From assembly GCA_039029395.1 (NCBI GenBank), contig JBCCGG010000005.1, forward strand, positions 1 through 64,000: a stretch of 64,000 nt of DNA, in the 5' to 3' direction. Source of the stretch: JBCCGG01 sp039029395 (GTDB lineage Bacteria > Pseudomonadota > Alphaproteobacteria > Kiloniellales > JAKSDN01). The notes below the pieces were generated by a model. The model made no database searches. It had not been told where the DNA came from and saw nothing but the letters and a program-made list of their open reading frames with translations. A program made the translations under genes and the position numbers. Below are positions 16,994-26,155 of the stretch, in pieces; position 1 is the stretch's first letter; each line of letters begins with the position of its first letter.

Positions 16994-18147
16994 AGCTCGG
17001 CGGCCGGCGGCGGGTCGCTGACCTGGACATAGGTCTCGGGGAAAAAGCCGTTGAAGTGGCTGGCCAGGGCATTTGAATAGGCGCCGACCTGATCGATCTC
17101 GATCCAGTCACCCTCGCGCGCGTCGATCGGCAAGGCGTAGGTCTCGGGCAGCACGTCCAGGGAATCGCAGGTCGGACCGTTGAGCCAGAAGCCCTTGAGC
17201 TCGTCGCTGCAGGGCTCGTCCAGGCGGATCAGGCGGGCCTGCTGGCGGATGCCGGCCTGGACCGCCTCGGACAGGCTGCCGTAAACGCCGTCGTTGATGT
17301 AGAGCCGGTCGCCCTTGCGCAGTTGCACTTGGGTCAGCAGCGAGCAGCCCCCGGCAACCAAGACCCGGCCAGGCTCGGCCATCAGCTCGACCGTCGGCTT
17401 GAGCTTGATGTCCTTAACCCCGGCGCGAATCTCGGCCATGTAGTCTTCCAGCGGCGGCAGCACGGTATCCCGGTAGTCGGCTGGAAAGCCGCCGCCGACG
17501 TCCACGCAAATCGGCTCGACGCCGGCCATCTCGAGGGTCTCGCCGACCAGATGCAAGGCCTCCCGGTAAGCCCGCGGGTCACCGCACTGGGAGCCGACGT
17601 GGAACGCAATGCCGACCTTGGCGCCGCGCCCGGCGGCGGCGCGCAGGATCTCGGCGGCCTCGGCGGGCGGCGCGCCGAATTTTTCGGCCAGATGATAGAG
17701 CGTACCCTTGGAGGGCGGCGTGAAAAGCCGCACGACAATCTCCAGGCCCTCGCCGCCGGTCTCGCGAAAGACCTTCTCCAGCTCGCTCATGTGATCGACC
17801 ACGTAGGTCCTTATGCCATAGACCTTGTAGGCGCTCTTGATCACCGCGCGGCCCTTGACCGGGTGCATGAAGTAGGCCTTGGCGTCCTTGAAGGTCTCGC
17901 AGATCTGGGCGATCTCCGGCAGGGAGGCCGTGTCGAAGTGGCGCACCCCGCCCTTGTAGAGCGCCTCCATGATCAAAGGACTAGGGTTGCACTTGACGGC
18001 ATACAACACGGTGCCGGGAAACAGGCTGATGAAACGCTTGGCGTTTTCCATCAGCACCTGGGGCCGCACGCAGTAGACCGGATAGCTCGGGGCGAGCGAC
18101 CTGGCGACGGCGGGGACATCGGAAAAACTTCGGGCTTTGTCGTTCAC
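16990..18147 (-). CDS. Ornithine-type decarboxylase (PLP fold III)
   Basis: Group IV decarboxylase related to eukaryotic ornithine decarboxylase. VLYAVKCNPSPLI has the PLP lysine, GIAFHVGSQC the His stacking on PLP, CVDVGGGFPADY the phosphate-binding glycines, and GPTCDSLDVLP the active-site Cys. It most likely converts ornithine (perhaps also lysine) to putrescine. A GTG at 18147 has GAGG nine bases upstream and gives 385 residues; a frame extension to an ATG at 18231 adds 28 residues that do not look conserved. First gene of the operon. Confidence 0.85.
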   Translation of the reverse strand: MNDKARSFSDVPAVARSLAPSYPVYCVRPQVLMENAKRFISLFPGTVLYAVKCNPSPLIMEALYKGGVRHFDTASLPEIAQICETFKDAKAYFMHPVKGRAVIKSAYKVYGIRTYVVDHMSELEKVFRETGGEGLEIVVRLFTPPSKGTLYHLAEKFGAPPAEAAEILRAAAGRGAKVGIAFHVGSQCGDPRAYREALHLVGETLEMAGVEPICVDVGGGFPADYRDTVLPPLEDYMAEIRAGVKDIKLKPTVELMAEPGRVLVAGGCSLLTQVQLRKGDRLYINDGVYGSLSEAVQAGIRQQARLIRLDEPCSDELKGFWLNGPTCDSLDVLPETYALPIDAREGDWIEIDQVGAYSNALASHFNGFFPETYVQVSDPPPAAEL

Positions 18148-18288
18148 GGGGAAAGACCTCGAGACTGCGGTGACGGAGGGAAGCCCCCCTATGTTTGCGA
18201 TCCAGCGGCGAAGGGCAAGGAGATTCCCCATGTGGGCCGCGCAAGACTCGGATGGCGGCTACGCAGAGCTCGGGCTATCTGCTTGGTC

Positions 18289-18771
18289 ATGACCGATCTT
18301 CGCTTCCTGGCTCTGCCGACCGCCGAGGTGCGCGCCCTGCAATCCGGCGGACCCGACGCCAACGGCCAAAGGCCCGAGCGCCAGATCTCCGACGGCAACG
18401 GCAACACCTGCCGCCATTGCCTATCGGAGATCGCCAAGGGCGATGCCTTCCTGGTGCTGGCCCACCGGCCCTTCCCCGCCCTGCAACCCTATGCCGAGGT
18501 CGGGCCGATCTTCATTCATGCCGCCCCTTGCCCGCGCTACGAGGAGACCGCGGGCCTGCCCGCTCTTTTCCAGGCGCCCGAGCGCGATGCCATGCTGGTA
18601 CGGGGCTATGCCGCCAACGACCGCATCATCTACGGCACCGGTCAGGTGGTTGAGGCCGAAGCCCTAAGCGACGCCGCCCGGATGCTCTTGGCGCGCCCCG
18701 AAGTCGCCTATCTGCACGTGCGCTCCTCGACCAACAACTGCTATCAGTGCCGGATCGAGCGGGGCGTCTAG
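18289..18771 (+). CDS. DUF1203 family protein
   Basis: A 160-residue cytoplasmic protein with the DUF1203 pattern: CRHCLSEIAKGDAFLVLAHR, then FIHAAPCPRY, and a C-terminal HVRSSTNNCYQCRIER. The conserved Cys/His residues suggest a bound metal, but no function is known. The ATG at 18289 is chosen because the family begins just there; the much longer upstream frame is a shadow of the decarboxylase. It ends sharing CTAG with the convergent gene. Confidence 0.8.
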   Translation: MTDLRFLALPTAEVRALQSGGPDANGQRPERQISDGNGNTCRHCLSEIAKGDAFLVLAHRPFPALQPYAEVGPIFIHAAPCPRYEETAGLPALFQAPERDAMLVRGYAANDRIIYGTGQVVEAEALSDAARMLLARPEVAYLHVRSSTNNCYQCRIERGV

Positions 18772-19703
18772 GCCTGCAGGAACTTTGCGATGTACTCCGA
18801 CATCTCGGGCGTACGCAGGTAGCCGTAGGACTTATGGTGGTTGGCCTTCCCGGACCGGCCGACATAGTCGTTGCTGACCAGGTCGTCGTTGACCTGGATC
18901 TTCTTAGCGTTGGGCCCGTAGTCGTCATTCAGATGCGTGTCGAAGGCGACCGGGTCTTTCTTGTCGGAGAAGTTCGTCCAGTCCTTGGTCACGATTGTCG
19001 GCGTGCGAACGGCCTCTTTTCCCGCATAGCCCTCGCGCTCCTTCAGGACATTGGCCTTGACCGTCGGAAAGCCGAGCGGCGAGCCGATGGTGACAAGGTT
19101 CGCGACCTCGAAGGTCTTGTCCACCCGGCCGAGATCGCGCAGCACGTCGTAGGCGATGATCGATCCCATCGAGTGGGCGATCACCATGATCTCGCGTCCT
19201 TTGAGGGGCTTGAGGGTACTGGCCAGCTCGTCCATGAGAACAGCGCGCGCCAAGCGCAACGCGCCGTTCCGATCTTTGATCTTCTGATCCTCGTCGTAAT
19301 AGAAAGAGAGATCCCGGACCACCTTGTCCAAAAAGAACTTGGCCAGAAAGTCCAAGTCGAAGGCCCTGCGGGTTTGGTCGACTATTCCCCCCGCGGCATC
19401 CTGTATCAGGGCCCGCAGACCATCGAGCACGCCGTCATCGTAAGACTTCAGCGCCCCGGGCGTCGCTTCGATGTATGGCTCGTCGCTGTAGAGCTGGTCG
19501 AAGCTCATATCTTCGTTGTAGTGGCTAGGCGCGCTGTAAAGCAGATCCGCCCAGTAGATCATCTTGTAATCGTAAGCTGGATTGCTCAGATTCTGATTCT
19601 TCGCTAAGCCTTCATCAATCGACTTTCTCCAAAACGCCTCCAGCTTCTCGGGTTTCGGCTTGTTGGCGAGGCCGTGGATTCCGATAATTATTTTGTTAGG
19701 CAT
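18768..19703 (-). CDS. Lipase-like alpha/beta hydrolase
   Basis: A 311-residue cytoplasmic protein. IIIGIHGLANKPKP is the oxyanion loop and MVIAHSMGSIIAYDVL the G-x-S-x-G-type nucleophile elbow (here AHSMG). A likely His lies in the C-terminal region (NHHKSYGYLR). It has no signal peptide. G+C looks somewhat lower than in its neighbours. Substrate unknown. Confidence 0.72.
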   Translation of the reverse strand: MPNKIIIGIHGLANKPKPEKLEAFWRKSIDEGLAKNQNLSNPAYDYKMIYWADLLYSAPSHYNEDMSFDQLYSDEPYIEATPGALKSYDDGVLDGLRALIQDAAGGIVDQTRRAFDLDFLAKFFLDKVVRDLSFYYDEDQKIKDRNGALRLARAVLMDELASTLKPLKGREIMVIAHSMGSIIAYDVLRDLGRVDKTFEVANLVTIGSPLGFPTVKANVLKEREGYAGKEAVRTPTIVTKDWTNFSDKKDPVAFDTHLNDDYGPNAKKIQVNDDLVSNDYVGRSGKANHHKSYGYLRTPEMSEYIAKFLQA

Positions 19704-19898
19704 ATCGACTCTCCCGATATCAAAAGAGTGAACCGCATGGGCAATGTGAGTGAGATTGAAATAGAAGCGCGCCCACTATAGGCCGCTCAAAATTGCACTG
19801 TCCAGCCTTGCGACCCGCCTGGGCTTGGAACCTGAGGTCAAGGCATCTAACGTGGCGGCGCGCGCCCGCGCAGCTCGGCCGATTTCAGTGGAAATGCC

Positions 19899-21407
19899 AT
19901 GTCCGACAGCCTATTCGATCTGATCCGCGAGCGCTTTCCGCGCGATCCCGAAGCCTCCTTTATCGAGACGCCCGGCGGTCGGGTCATGACCTACGGCGAG
20001 GTTGAGGAGGCGACCGGTCGCCTCGCGCGGCTCTTGGCCGAAGCCGGTGTCGCCAAGGGAGACCGGGTCGCGGCGATCGTCGAGAAGTCGCCGGAGGCTA
20101 TCCTGCTCTACCTCGCGGTGCTGCGTGCCGGTGGCGTCTATCTGCCGCTCAACACTGCCTACCGGGCACAGGAGATCGCCTATTTTCTGGGCGACGCCGA
20201 GCCCAGGGCGGTGGTCTGGCGGCCCGAGGCAGAAGCCGAGATCGCGGCGCTTGCCGGCACGGCCAAGGTCTTCACTTTAGGCCAGGCGGGCGACGGTTCC
20301 CTGATGGACGCAAGCGCCGACCTAGACCCGGATTTTCAGAGCGTGCCGTCCGCGGCCGACGATCTGGCCGCCCTGCTCTACACATCGGGCACCACCGGGC
20401 GCTCCAAGGGCGCCATGCTGAGCCACTGGAATCTGGCTTCCAACGCGCTGGCGCTGCATTCTATTTGGGGCTTTCGGCCCGGCGACGTCCTGCTCCACGC
20501 GCTGCCGATCTTTCACACCCACGGGCTATTCGTCGCCACCAACTGCGTGCTGCTGAACGGCAGCTCCATGCTGTTCTTGAACCGCTTCGAGCCGGATTTG
20601 GTTTGCCGGCTCCTGCCCCGAGCCACGGTCATGATGGGCGTGCCGACCTTCTACACCCGCCTGCTGGAGCACCCCGGCTTCGATCAGGCGCTCTGTGGCA
20701 ACATGCGGCTCTTCATTTCCGGTTCGGCGCCTCTCCTGGAGGAGACCCACCGGGCCTTCGAGGCCAAGACCGGCATGGCGATCCTGGAACGCTACGGCAT
20801 GACCGAGACCGGCATGAACAGCTCCAACCCCCTGGAGGGCGCACGCGTGCCGGGCACGGTCGGCTATGCACTGCCCGAGGTCGAGCTTAGGGTCGCCGAC
20901 GAAGACGGTCGTGTGCTGGCCGCCGGTGAGACCGGCGTGCTGGAAGTGCGCGGACCAAACGTCTTCTCCGGCTACTGGCGCCAGCCGGAGAAGACCGCGG
21001 CCGAGTTCCGGGCCGACGGTTTTTTCATCACCGGTGACGTGGCGTGCATGGCTCCCGACGGCCGGGTCTCCATCGTCGGGCGCGCCAAGGACCTGATCAT
21101 CTCCGGCGGCTTCAACGTCTATCCCAAGGAGGTCGAGCTGGTGATCGACGAGCAGGCGGGCGTGCGCGAGTCGGCGGTGATCGGCCTACCCCACCCGGAT
21201 TTCGGCGAGGCGGTCACGGCAATCGTGGTGCCTGAGGACGACGCGTGCCCGCCCGAAGCGGCCTCCCTGATCGCCGCCGCCAAGGAGGCGCTCGCCAACT
21301 ACAAGGTGCCAAAGCAGGTTTTCGTGATGGACGCGTTGCCGCGTAACGCCATGGGCAAGGTGCAGAAGAACGCCCTGCGCGAGCGCTACAAAGATAGCTT
21401 CAGTTAA
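19899..21407 (+). CDS. matB: Malonyl-CoA synthase
   Basis: A 502-residue adenylate-forming enzyme. LLYTSGTTGRSKGAMLSHWN is the P-loop, ERYGMTETGMNSSNPLEGAR the adenylate motif, and K in RNAMGKVQKNALRE the catalytic Lys. The TETGMNSSNP region and overall similarity fit MatB, which makes malonyl-CoA from malonate, CoA and ATP; methylmalonate is also a known substrate of the family. No malonyl-CoA decarboxylase gene adjoins it. It ends sharing TTAA with the convergent transporter. Confidence 0.82.
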   Translation: MSDSLFDLIRERFPRDPEASFIETPGGRVMTYGEVEEATGRLARLLAEAGVAKGDRVAAIVEKSPEAILLYLAVLRAGGVYLPLNTAYRAQEIAYFLGDAEPRAVVWRPEAEAEIAALAGTAKVFTLGQAGDGSLMDASADLDPDFQSVPSAADDLAALLYTSGTTGRSKGAMLSHWNLASNALALHSIWGFRPGDVLLHALPIFHTHGLFVATNCVLLNGSSMLFLNRFEPDLVCRLLPRATVMMGVPTFYTRLLEHPGFDQALCGNMRLFISGSAPLLEETHRAFEAKTGMAILERYGMTETGMNSSNPLEGARVPGTVGYALPEVELRVADEDGRVLAAGETGVLEVRGPNVFSGYWRQPEKTAAEFRADGFFITGDVACMAPDGRVSIVGRAKDLIISGGFNVYPKEVELVIDEQAGVRESAVIGLPHPDFGEAVTAIVVPEDDACPPEAASLIAAAKEALANYKVPKQVFVMDALPRNAMGKVQKNALRERYKDSFS

Positions 21408-22648
21408 GCCACCAAACCGGCCACCGCGCCGGTCATAAAGCAGGCCAAGTTGCCCGAGATCAGCGACTTGGGGCCGAGCGCGACGATCTCTGCCCGGCGC
21501 TCGGGCACCATGGCGCACAGACCGCCGAGCAATATCCCCAAGCTGCCCAGATTGGCGAAGCCGCACAGCGCGTAGGTCAGGATCAGCCGGCTTTGGGGCA
21601 TGAGCGAGCCCTCCGGCAGATGGGCCAGGTTCAGGTAGGCCACCAGCTCGTTGAGCACGATCTTGGTGCCCATCAGCTCGCCGGCAAGCTGGGCGTCGGC
21701 CCAAGGCACGCCGAGCAGCCAAGCGAGCGGCGCCATGAGCCAGCCGAGCATGCGCTGCAGGCTCACGGCCGCGCCGCCGACCTCGGGCAGCAGGGCGAGG
21801 CCCTGATTGACCAGGGCGACCAATGCGATGATGACGATCAGGGTGGCGGCCACGCTGATCACCAGCTTGATGCCCTCCTGGGTGCCCTGGACGATCGCGT
21901 CCATGGCGCTGGTGGCATCGCCCCGAGCAACCTCGATCTCGCCCCCGTTCTCGTCGGCCGCCCCCGGCACCATGAGTGCGGCGACCGCGATCGCGGCCGG
22001 CGCGCTGATCAGGGACGCGGTCAGGAGGTTGCCTGCCGCCTCGGGCACCACCGGAAAGAGGATCGTGGCGTAGAGCACGAACATGTTGCCGGCGATGGTC
22101 GCCATGCCGGCGGTCATCACGATGAAGAGGCCGGGCCGGCTCATGGCCTTGAGATAGGGCCGGATCAGCAAGGGCGCCTCAATCATGCCGATGAAGACGT
22201 TGGCCGCGGTGGCGACGCCGACGGCGCCGCCCAATCCCAGGCTCTTGCCGAGCGCCCAGGCGAAGCCACGCACAATCAGGGGCGCGATGCGCCAATAGAA
22301 AGCCAGGGCGCTGAGCGCGCTGACGATCAGGATCAGCGGCAGGCCCTGAAAGGCCAAGATGAAGCTACGCTCCGGATGGGCCACGTCGTAGGGCGCCGGG
22401 CCGCCCCCCAGGTAGCCGAATACGAACGCGGTGCCTTTCTCGGTCGCCGCCGCGACCGCGAGAACCGCCTGGTTGAGCGCCGCGAAAGCCTGCTCCACGA
22501 AGGGCACGCGCAGCAGCGCGAGCGCGACCGCGAACTGCAGCACCAAGCACGCGATCACCAGACGCCAGGCAACCACCTTGCGCTGCTCGCTGAGCGCCCA
22601 GGCAAGCGCCAGTAGGACGAGGATCCCGAGCGCGCCTTGCCATGCCAT
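21404..22648 (-). CDS. NupC-type concentrative nucleoside transporter
   Basis: A 414-residue inner-membrane protein with many helices. GVATAANVFIGMIEAPLLI, MTAGMATIAGNMFVLYA and a C-terminal LCGFANLGSLGILLGGLCAM are the CNT-family signatures for ion-coupled nucleoside uptake. The ATG at 22648 gives the usual length; upstream in-frame sequence is a shadow of the CDF gene. It begins seven bases after the CDF stop, so the two are probably one operon. Confidence 0.88.
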   Translation of the reverse strand: MAWQGALGILVLLALAWALSEQRKVVAWRLVIACLVLQFAVALALLRVPFVEQAFAALNQAVLAVAAATEKGTAFVFGYLGGGPAPYDVAHPERSFILAFQGLPLILIVSALSALAFYWRIAPLIVRGFAWALGKSLGLGGAVGVATAANVFIGMIEAPLLIRPYLKAMSRPGLFIVMTAGMATIAGNMFVLYATILFPVVPEAAGNLLTASLISAPAAIAVAALMVPGAADENGGEIEVARGDATSAMDAIVQGTQEGIKLVISVAATLIVIIALVALVNQGLALLPEVGGAAVSLQRMLGWLMAPLAWLLGVPWADAQLAGELMGTKIVLNELVAYLNLAHLPEGSLMPQSRLILTYALCGFANLGSLGILLGGLCAMVPERRAEIVALGPKSLISGNLACFMTGAVAGLVA

Positions 22649-22655
22649 GACGGGC

Positions 22656-23609
22656 CTACTCCTGCGCCGCGTCTTCCCCGCGAGTCTTATCATGCTCGTG
22701 GGCGCGCCACGACTGGGCCTCGATGAAGATCCGCTTGGCGGCCGGATAGACCTCCTTGATGCGCCGCTCCAAGTCGGAGATTGCCAGCTCCACATCGCCG
22801 GCCGAGATCCGGTCGCGGAAGTCCAGGGAGACGTTGAGCAACACGTCTTCGGGGCCAAGGTGGGTGGTCAGGACCTCGTTGATGCCCTCGATGCGCGGGT
22901 CCTCGGCGACGATCTTGCGCACGCCCGCGACCATCACGGGGTCGGCGCCCTCGCCGATCAGGAGGCCTTTGGTCTCGACCGCCAGAATGATCGCGGCGAG
23001 CGCCAAGATGCCGCCGATCGTCATGGAGGCGATGCCGTCCCAGACCGGCTGCTCGAGCACCTGCGCCAGGATGATGCCAACCAGGGCAACCACCAGGCCG
23101 GCCATAGCGGCGGCGTCCTCAAGCAGCACCGTGAACATGCCCGGATCCTTGCTGGCCCGGACCGCCTCGACGTAGCCACGCTTGCCTTTGTATTTGCCGA
23201 ACTCCTTGATCGCGACATAGAACACCACCGCCTCGAAGACGATCGCCAGCCCCAGCACGATGTAGTTCACAAAGGCGTTAGTGACCGGGTGGGGATCCTT
23301 GATCTTGTGGTAGCCCTCATACATGGAGACTCCGGCGCCAACCGCGAAGATCAGGATCGCCACGACGAAGGCCCAGAAGTAGATCTCGCGGCCATAGCCG
23401 AAGGGGTGGGCCGCGTCGGCCGGGCGTTTGGCGCGTTTCATGCCGTAGAGCAGGAGGCCTTGGTTGCCGGTATCGACCAGGGAGTGGATCGCCTCGCTGA
23501 GCATCGCCGAACTGCCCGTGTAGGCGGCAGCGGAGAATTTGGTGACGGCGATCAAGGCGTTGCCGAAAAGCGCGGCGAAGATCACTTTTTTCGAGCTGTG
23601 CCCGGCCAT
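22656..23609 (-). CDS. Cation diffusion facilitator, ZnT9-like
   Basis: A 317-residue metal transporter with six helices and a cytoplasmic C-terminal domain. The TM2 site is AIHSLVD (His and Asp), but the TM5 site reads LLEDAAAMAGL, with Glu where most CDFs have His; that feature and the overall sequence recall the SLC30A9 (ZnT9) branch rather than ZitB/FieF. Zn2+ is the likely ion. The ATG at 23609 has AAGGAGGA upstream; a longer frame to 23705 is not supported. Confidence 0.82.
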   Translation of the reverse strand: MAGHSSKKVIFAALFGNALIAVTKFSAAAYTGSSAMLSEAIHSLVDTGNQGLLLYGMKRAKRPADAAHPFGYGREIYFWAFVVAILIFAVGAGVSMYEGYHKIKDPHPVTNAFVNYIVLGLAIVFEAVVFYVAIKEFGKYKGKRGYVEAVRASKDPGMFTVLLEDAAAMAGLVVALVGIILAQVLEQPVWDGIASMTIGGILALAAIILAVETKGLLIGEGADPVMVAGVRKIVAEDPRIEGINEVLTTHLGPEDVLLNVSLDFRDRISAGDVELAISDLERRIKEVYPAAKRIFIEAQSWRAHEHDKTRGEDAAQE

Positions 23610-23741
23610 TTGGTGTCCTCCTTCGGTCGTGGCCCGCGGAGTCACATTTTCCGGAGCACAGAATAACGGAACGATTGTTATGGAAAAGTATCGGGTCATA
23701 GGCAAGAGTGTCGCAGCGCGATCCCCACTTCCGGAGAGACC

Positions 23742-26114
23742 TTGTTGCCTCGCCTGATCAAGATCGGCTTGTGGAGCCTGGTTGGCCTGCTGCTGCTCGT
23801 GGCAGCGGCCGGCGGCGCCGGCTTTCTGTGGCTCAAGGGCTCTCTACCACCACTCGAAGGCCGCTTGGCGCTTAGCGGTCTGGGCGCACCGGTCGAGGTG
23901 CTGCGCGACGGCGACGGGGTGGTCACGATCCGCGCCCAGAGCGAGGCCGATGCCTACCAGGCGCTCGGCTACGTCCACGCCCAGGACCGCTTGTGGCAAA
24001 TGGATTTCATGCGCCGAACCGGGGCCGGGCGCCTCTCGGAGGTGGTTGGCGAGCGTACACTCGAGATCGACCGGCTGATGCGCGGCCTCGATCTCTACGG
24101 TCTGGCGGAGGCCTCTCTCGACCAGCTTTCGCCCGAGGCGCGGGCCGCGCTGGACGCTTACTGCGCCGGCGTCAACGCCTACATCTCGGCGCCGACCGGG
24201 CCCTGGCCGCCCGGCTTCCAGCTGCTGCGCAATGTGCCCGAGCCCTGGCGGCCGGCCGATAGCATGGTCTGGGCCAGGCTCATGACCCTGCAGCTCTCGG
24301 GCAACTGGCACCGGGAGGTCCAGCGCCTCAAGCTGAAGGGCCGACTGCCGGCCCAGGCAATCGCCTTTCTCTGGCCACAGGCGCCGGCCGACTCGCCGGT
24401 TACGGTCCACGCCGCGCTCGGGCCGCTCGACCCGGGCCCAGACCCGAGCCAGGTGCTACCTTGGGACTGGGCGCCGAAAATCGCCTCCAATTTCTGGGCG
24501 ATCGACGGTGAGCGCAGCGACAGCGACAAGCCGATTCTGGCCAACGACCCCCATCTGGCCCTCAGCGCACCAGGCCTGTGGTACCTGGCGCGCATCGAGA
24601 CCCCGGAGCTTACCTTGGCAGGCGCGACCTCGCCGGGTGTACCCTTCCACATCCTGGGTCACAATGGCCAGGTCGCCTGGGGTTTGACCACGACCCACGC
24701 GGACACCCAGGATCTCTTTATCGAGAAGCTGGCACACGGCCGGCCGAGCCACTACGAGACGCCCGAGGGGGTTCGTCCCTTCACGCTGCGCCGAGACTTC
24801 ATCGAAATCAGGGGACGGGAACCAGAGCGGGTCACCTACCGCTCGACACGCCATGGCCCCGTGGTCGGCGACCTGCAAGCCAAGCAGCCGGAGGGCCTGG
24901 CCGAGGACCAGGTGCTCGCCCTCGCCTGGCCCGGTTTGCGGCCGGACGACCGCACCGGCGAGGCGCTCTATCGGATGAACCACGCCCGCTCGGCCGCGCA
25001 GTTCGCCGAGGCCCTCGAGAGCTTCGATGCGCCGGTGCAGAACGTCGGCTATGCGGACGTGCGCGGGACGATCGGCTTTCAAACCGTGGGCCGGGTACCG
25101 ATTCGAAAGAACGGCGACGGCTTCGCCCCGGTGCCCGGCTGGAGCGGCGCATTCGACTGGAGCGGCTGGATCCCGGCCGCGGAGCTACCCAGCGTCACGG
25201 ACCCGGCCAAGGGGGTCGTGGTCAATGCCAACAACCGCGTAGTCGGGCCCAGCTACCCCTATCTCTTGACCGCCAGATGGCCCGATCCGGCACGCGCAGA
25301 GCGTATTGAAGAGCTGTTGGGCGACCTGCCCAAGAGCGACATTGCGGGCCATGAGCGCCTGCAGAACGACAGCCTGTCGCTCGGTGCGGCGCGGCTGCTG
25401 CCCCGGCTCTTGAGCGCGCCCCAGAGCGACCCCGCGGGACGCGAAGCTCACGCGCTGCTCGGCGCCTGGGACAAGGTCATGGACCGCGAGCGGCCCGAGC
25501 CGCTGATCTTCGCCGCCTGGCTCGACAATTTGACTCGGCGCCTCTTGACCCCACGCTTGGGCTCGCTTTTCCCGGCCTTCGACCGACCCAACCTGCCGCT
25601 CATCCTGCAGATCCTCGAGACCCGGCCCCTTTGGTGCGATGACCCTAAGACACCCCAAGAGGAGAGCTGCGACGATCAGATCGAGAGCGCCTTTACCGGC
25701 GCGTTGAGCGACCTGGAAAAGCGCTTCGGCGGCACCATGAGCGACTGGCGTTGGGGCGACGCCCACCAGGCACGCTTCGCGCACCCTCTGTTCAGCCACC
25801 TGCCCCTCTACGAATCGCTGTTCGGCTTTTCGGTGGCAACTGACGGCGGCGGTGACACCATCAACCGCGCCGTGCCGCGCTTTGGCGAGCCCCTGGACAA
25901 GCGCTTTACCGACGTGCATGGGCCTGGCTACCGGGCGATCTATGATTTGGCTGACCTGGACGCCTCGCGCTTCATCATCGCGACCGGCCAGTCAGGCAAC
26001 CCCCTCTCGCCGTTTTACGGCAACCTGGCCCAACGCTGGAGCGACGGTCACTATGTGAAACTGGTCGGCGACGACAAAGACGCGCCCTATCGCTTGCTGC
26101 TCAATCCAGGCTAA
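23742..26114 (+). CDS. Penicillin acylase family protein (S45)
   Basis: A 790-residue N-terminal-nucleophile hydrolase, made as one chain that cuts itself before S249 (ASNFWAIDG). An N-terminal hydrophobic segment (about 8-27) exports or anchors it. LANDPHLALSAPGLW, GVPFHILGHNGQVAWGLT and a late VVNANNRVVG are family motifs. It starts at TTG 23742 (or 23745) after GGAGAGA. Natural substrates may be acyl-homoserine lactones or other N-acyl amides; the sequence does not decide. Confidence 0.88.
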   Translation: MLPRLIKIGLWSLVGLLLLVAAAGGAGFLWLKGSLPPLEGRLALSGLGAPVEVLRDGDGVVTIRAQSEADAYQALGYVHAQDRLWQMDFMRRTGAGRLSEVVGERTLEIDRLMRGLDLYGLAEASLDQLSPEARAALDAYCAGVNAYISAPTGPWPPGFQLLRNVPEPWRPADSMVWARLMTLQLSGNWHREVQRLKLKGRLPAQAIAFLWPQAPADSPVTVHAALGPLDPGPDPSQVLPWDWAPKIASNFWAIDGERSDSDKPILANDPHLALSAPGLWYLARIETPELTLAGATSPGVPFHILGHNGQVAWGLTTTHADTQDLFIEKLAHGRPSHYETPEGVRPFTLRRDFIEIRGREPERVTYRSTRHGPVVGDLQAKQPEGLAEDQVLALAWPGLRPDDRTGEALYRMNHARSAAQFAEALESFDAPVQNVGYADVRGTIGFQTVGRVPIRKNGDGFAPVPGWSGAFDWSGWIPAAELPSVTDPAKGVVVNANNRVVGPSYPYLLTARWPDPARAERIEELLGDLPKSDIAGHERLQNDSLSLGAARLLPRLLSAPQSDPAGREAHALLGAWDKVMDRERPEPLIFAAWLDNLTRRLLTPRLGSLFPAFDRPNLPLILQILETRPLWCDDPKTPQEESCDDQIESAFTGALSDLEKRFGGTMSDWRWGDAHQARFAHPLFSHLPLYESLFGFSVATDGGGDTINRAVPRFGEPLDKRFTDVHGPGYRAIYDLADLDASRFIIATGQSGNPLSPFYGNLAQRWSDGHYVKLVGDDKDAPYRLLLNPG

Positions 26115-26155
26115 CCTTGTAGGTTCGCGCCTGGAGGAGAGGAGGGCCCGCCGCC

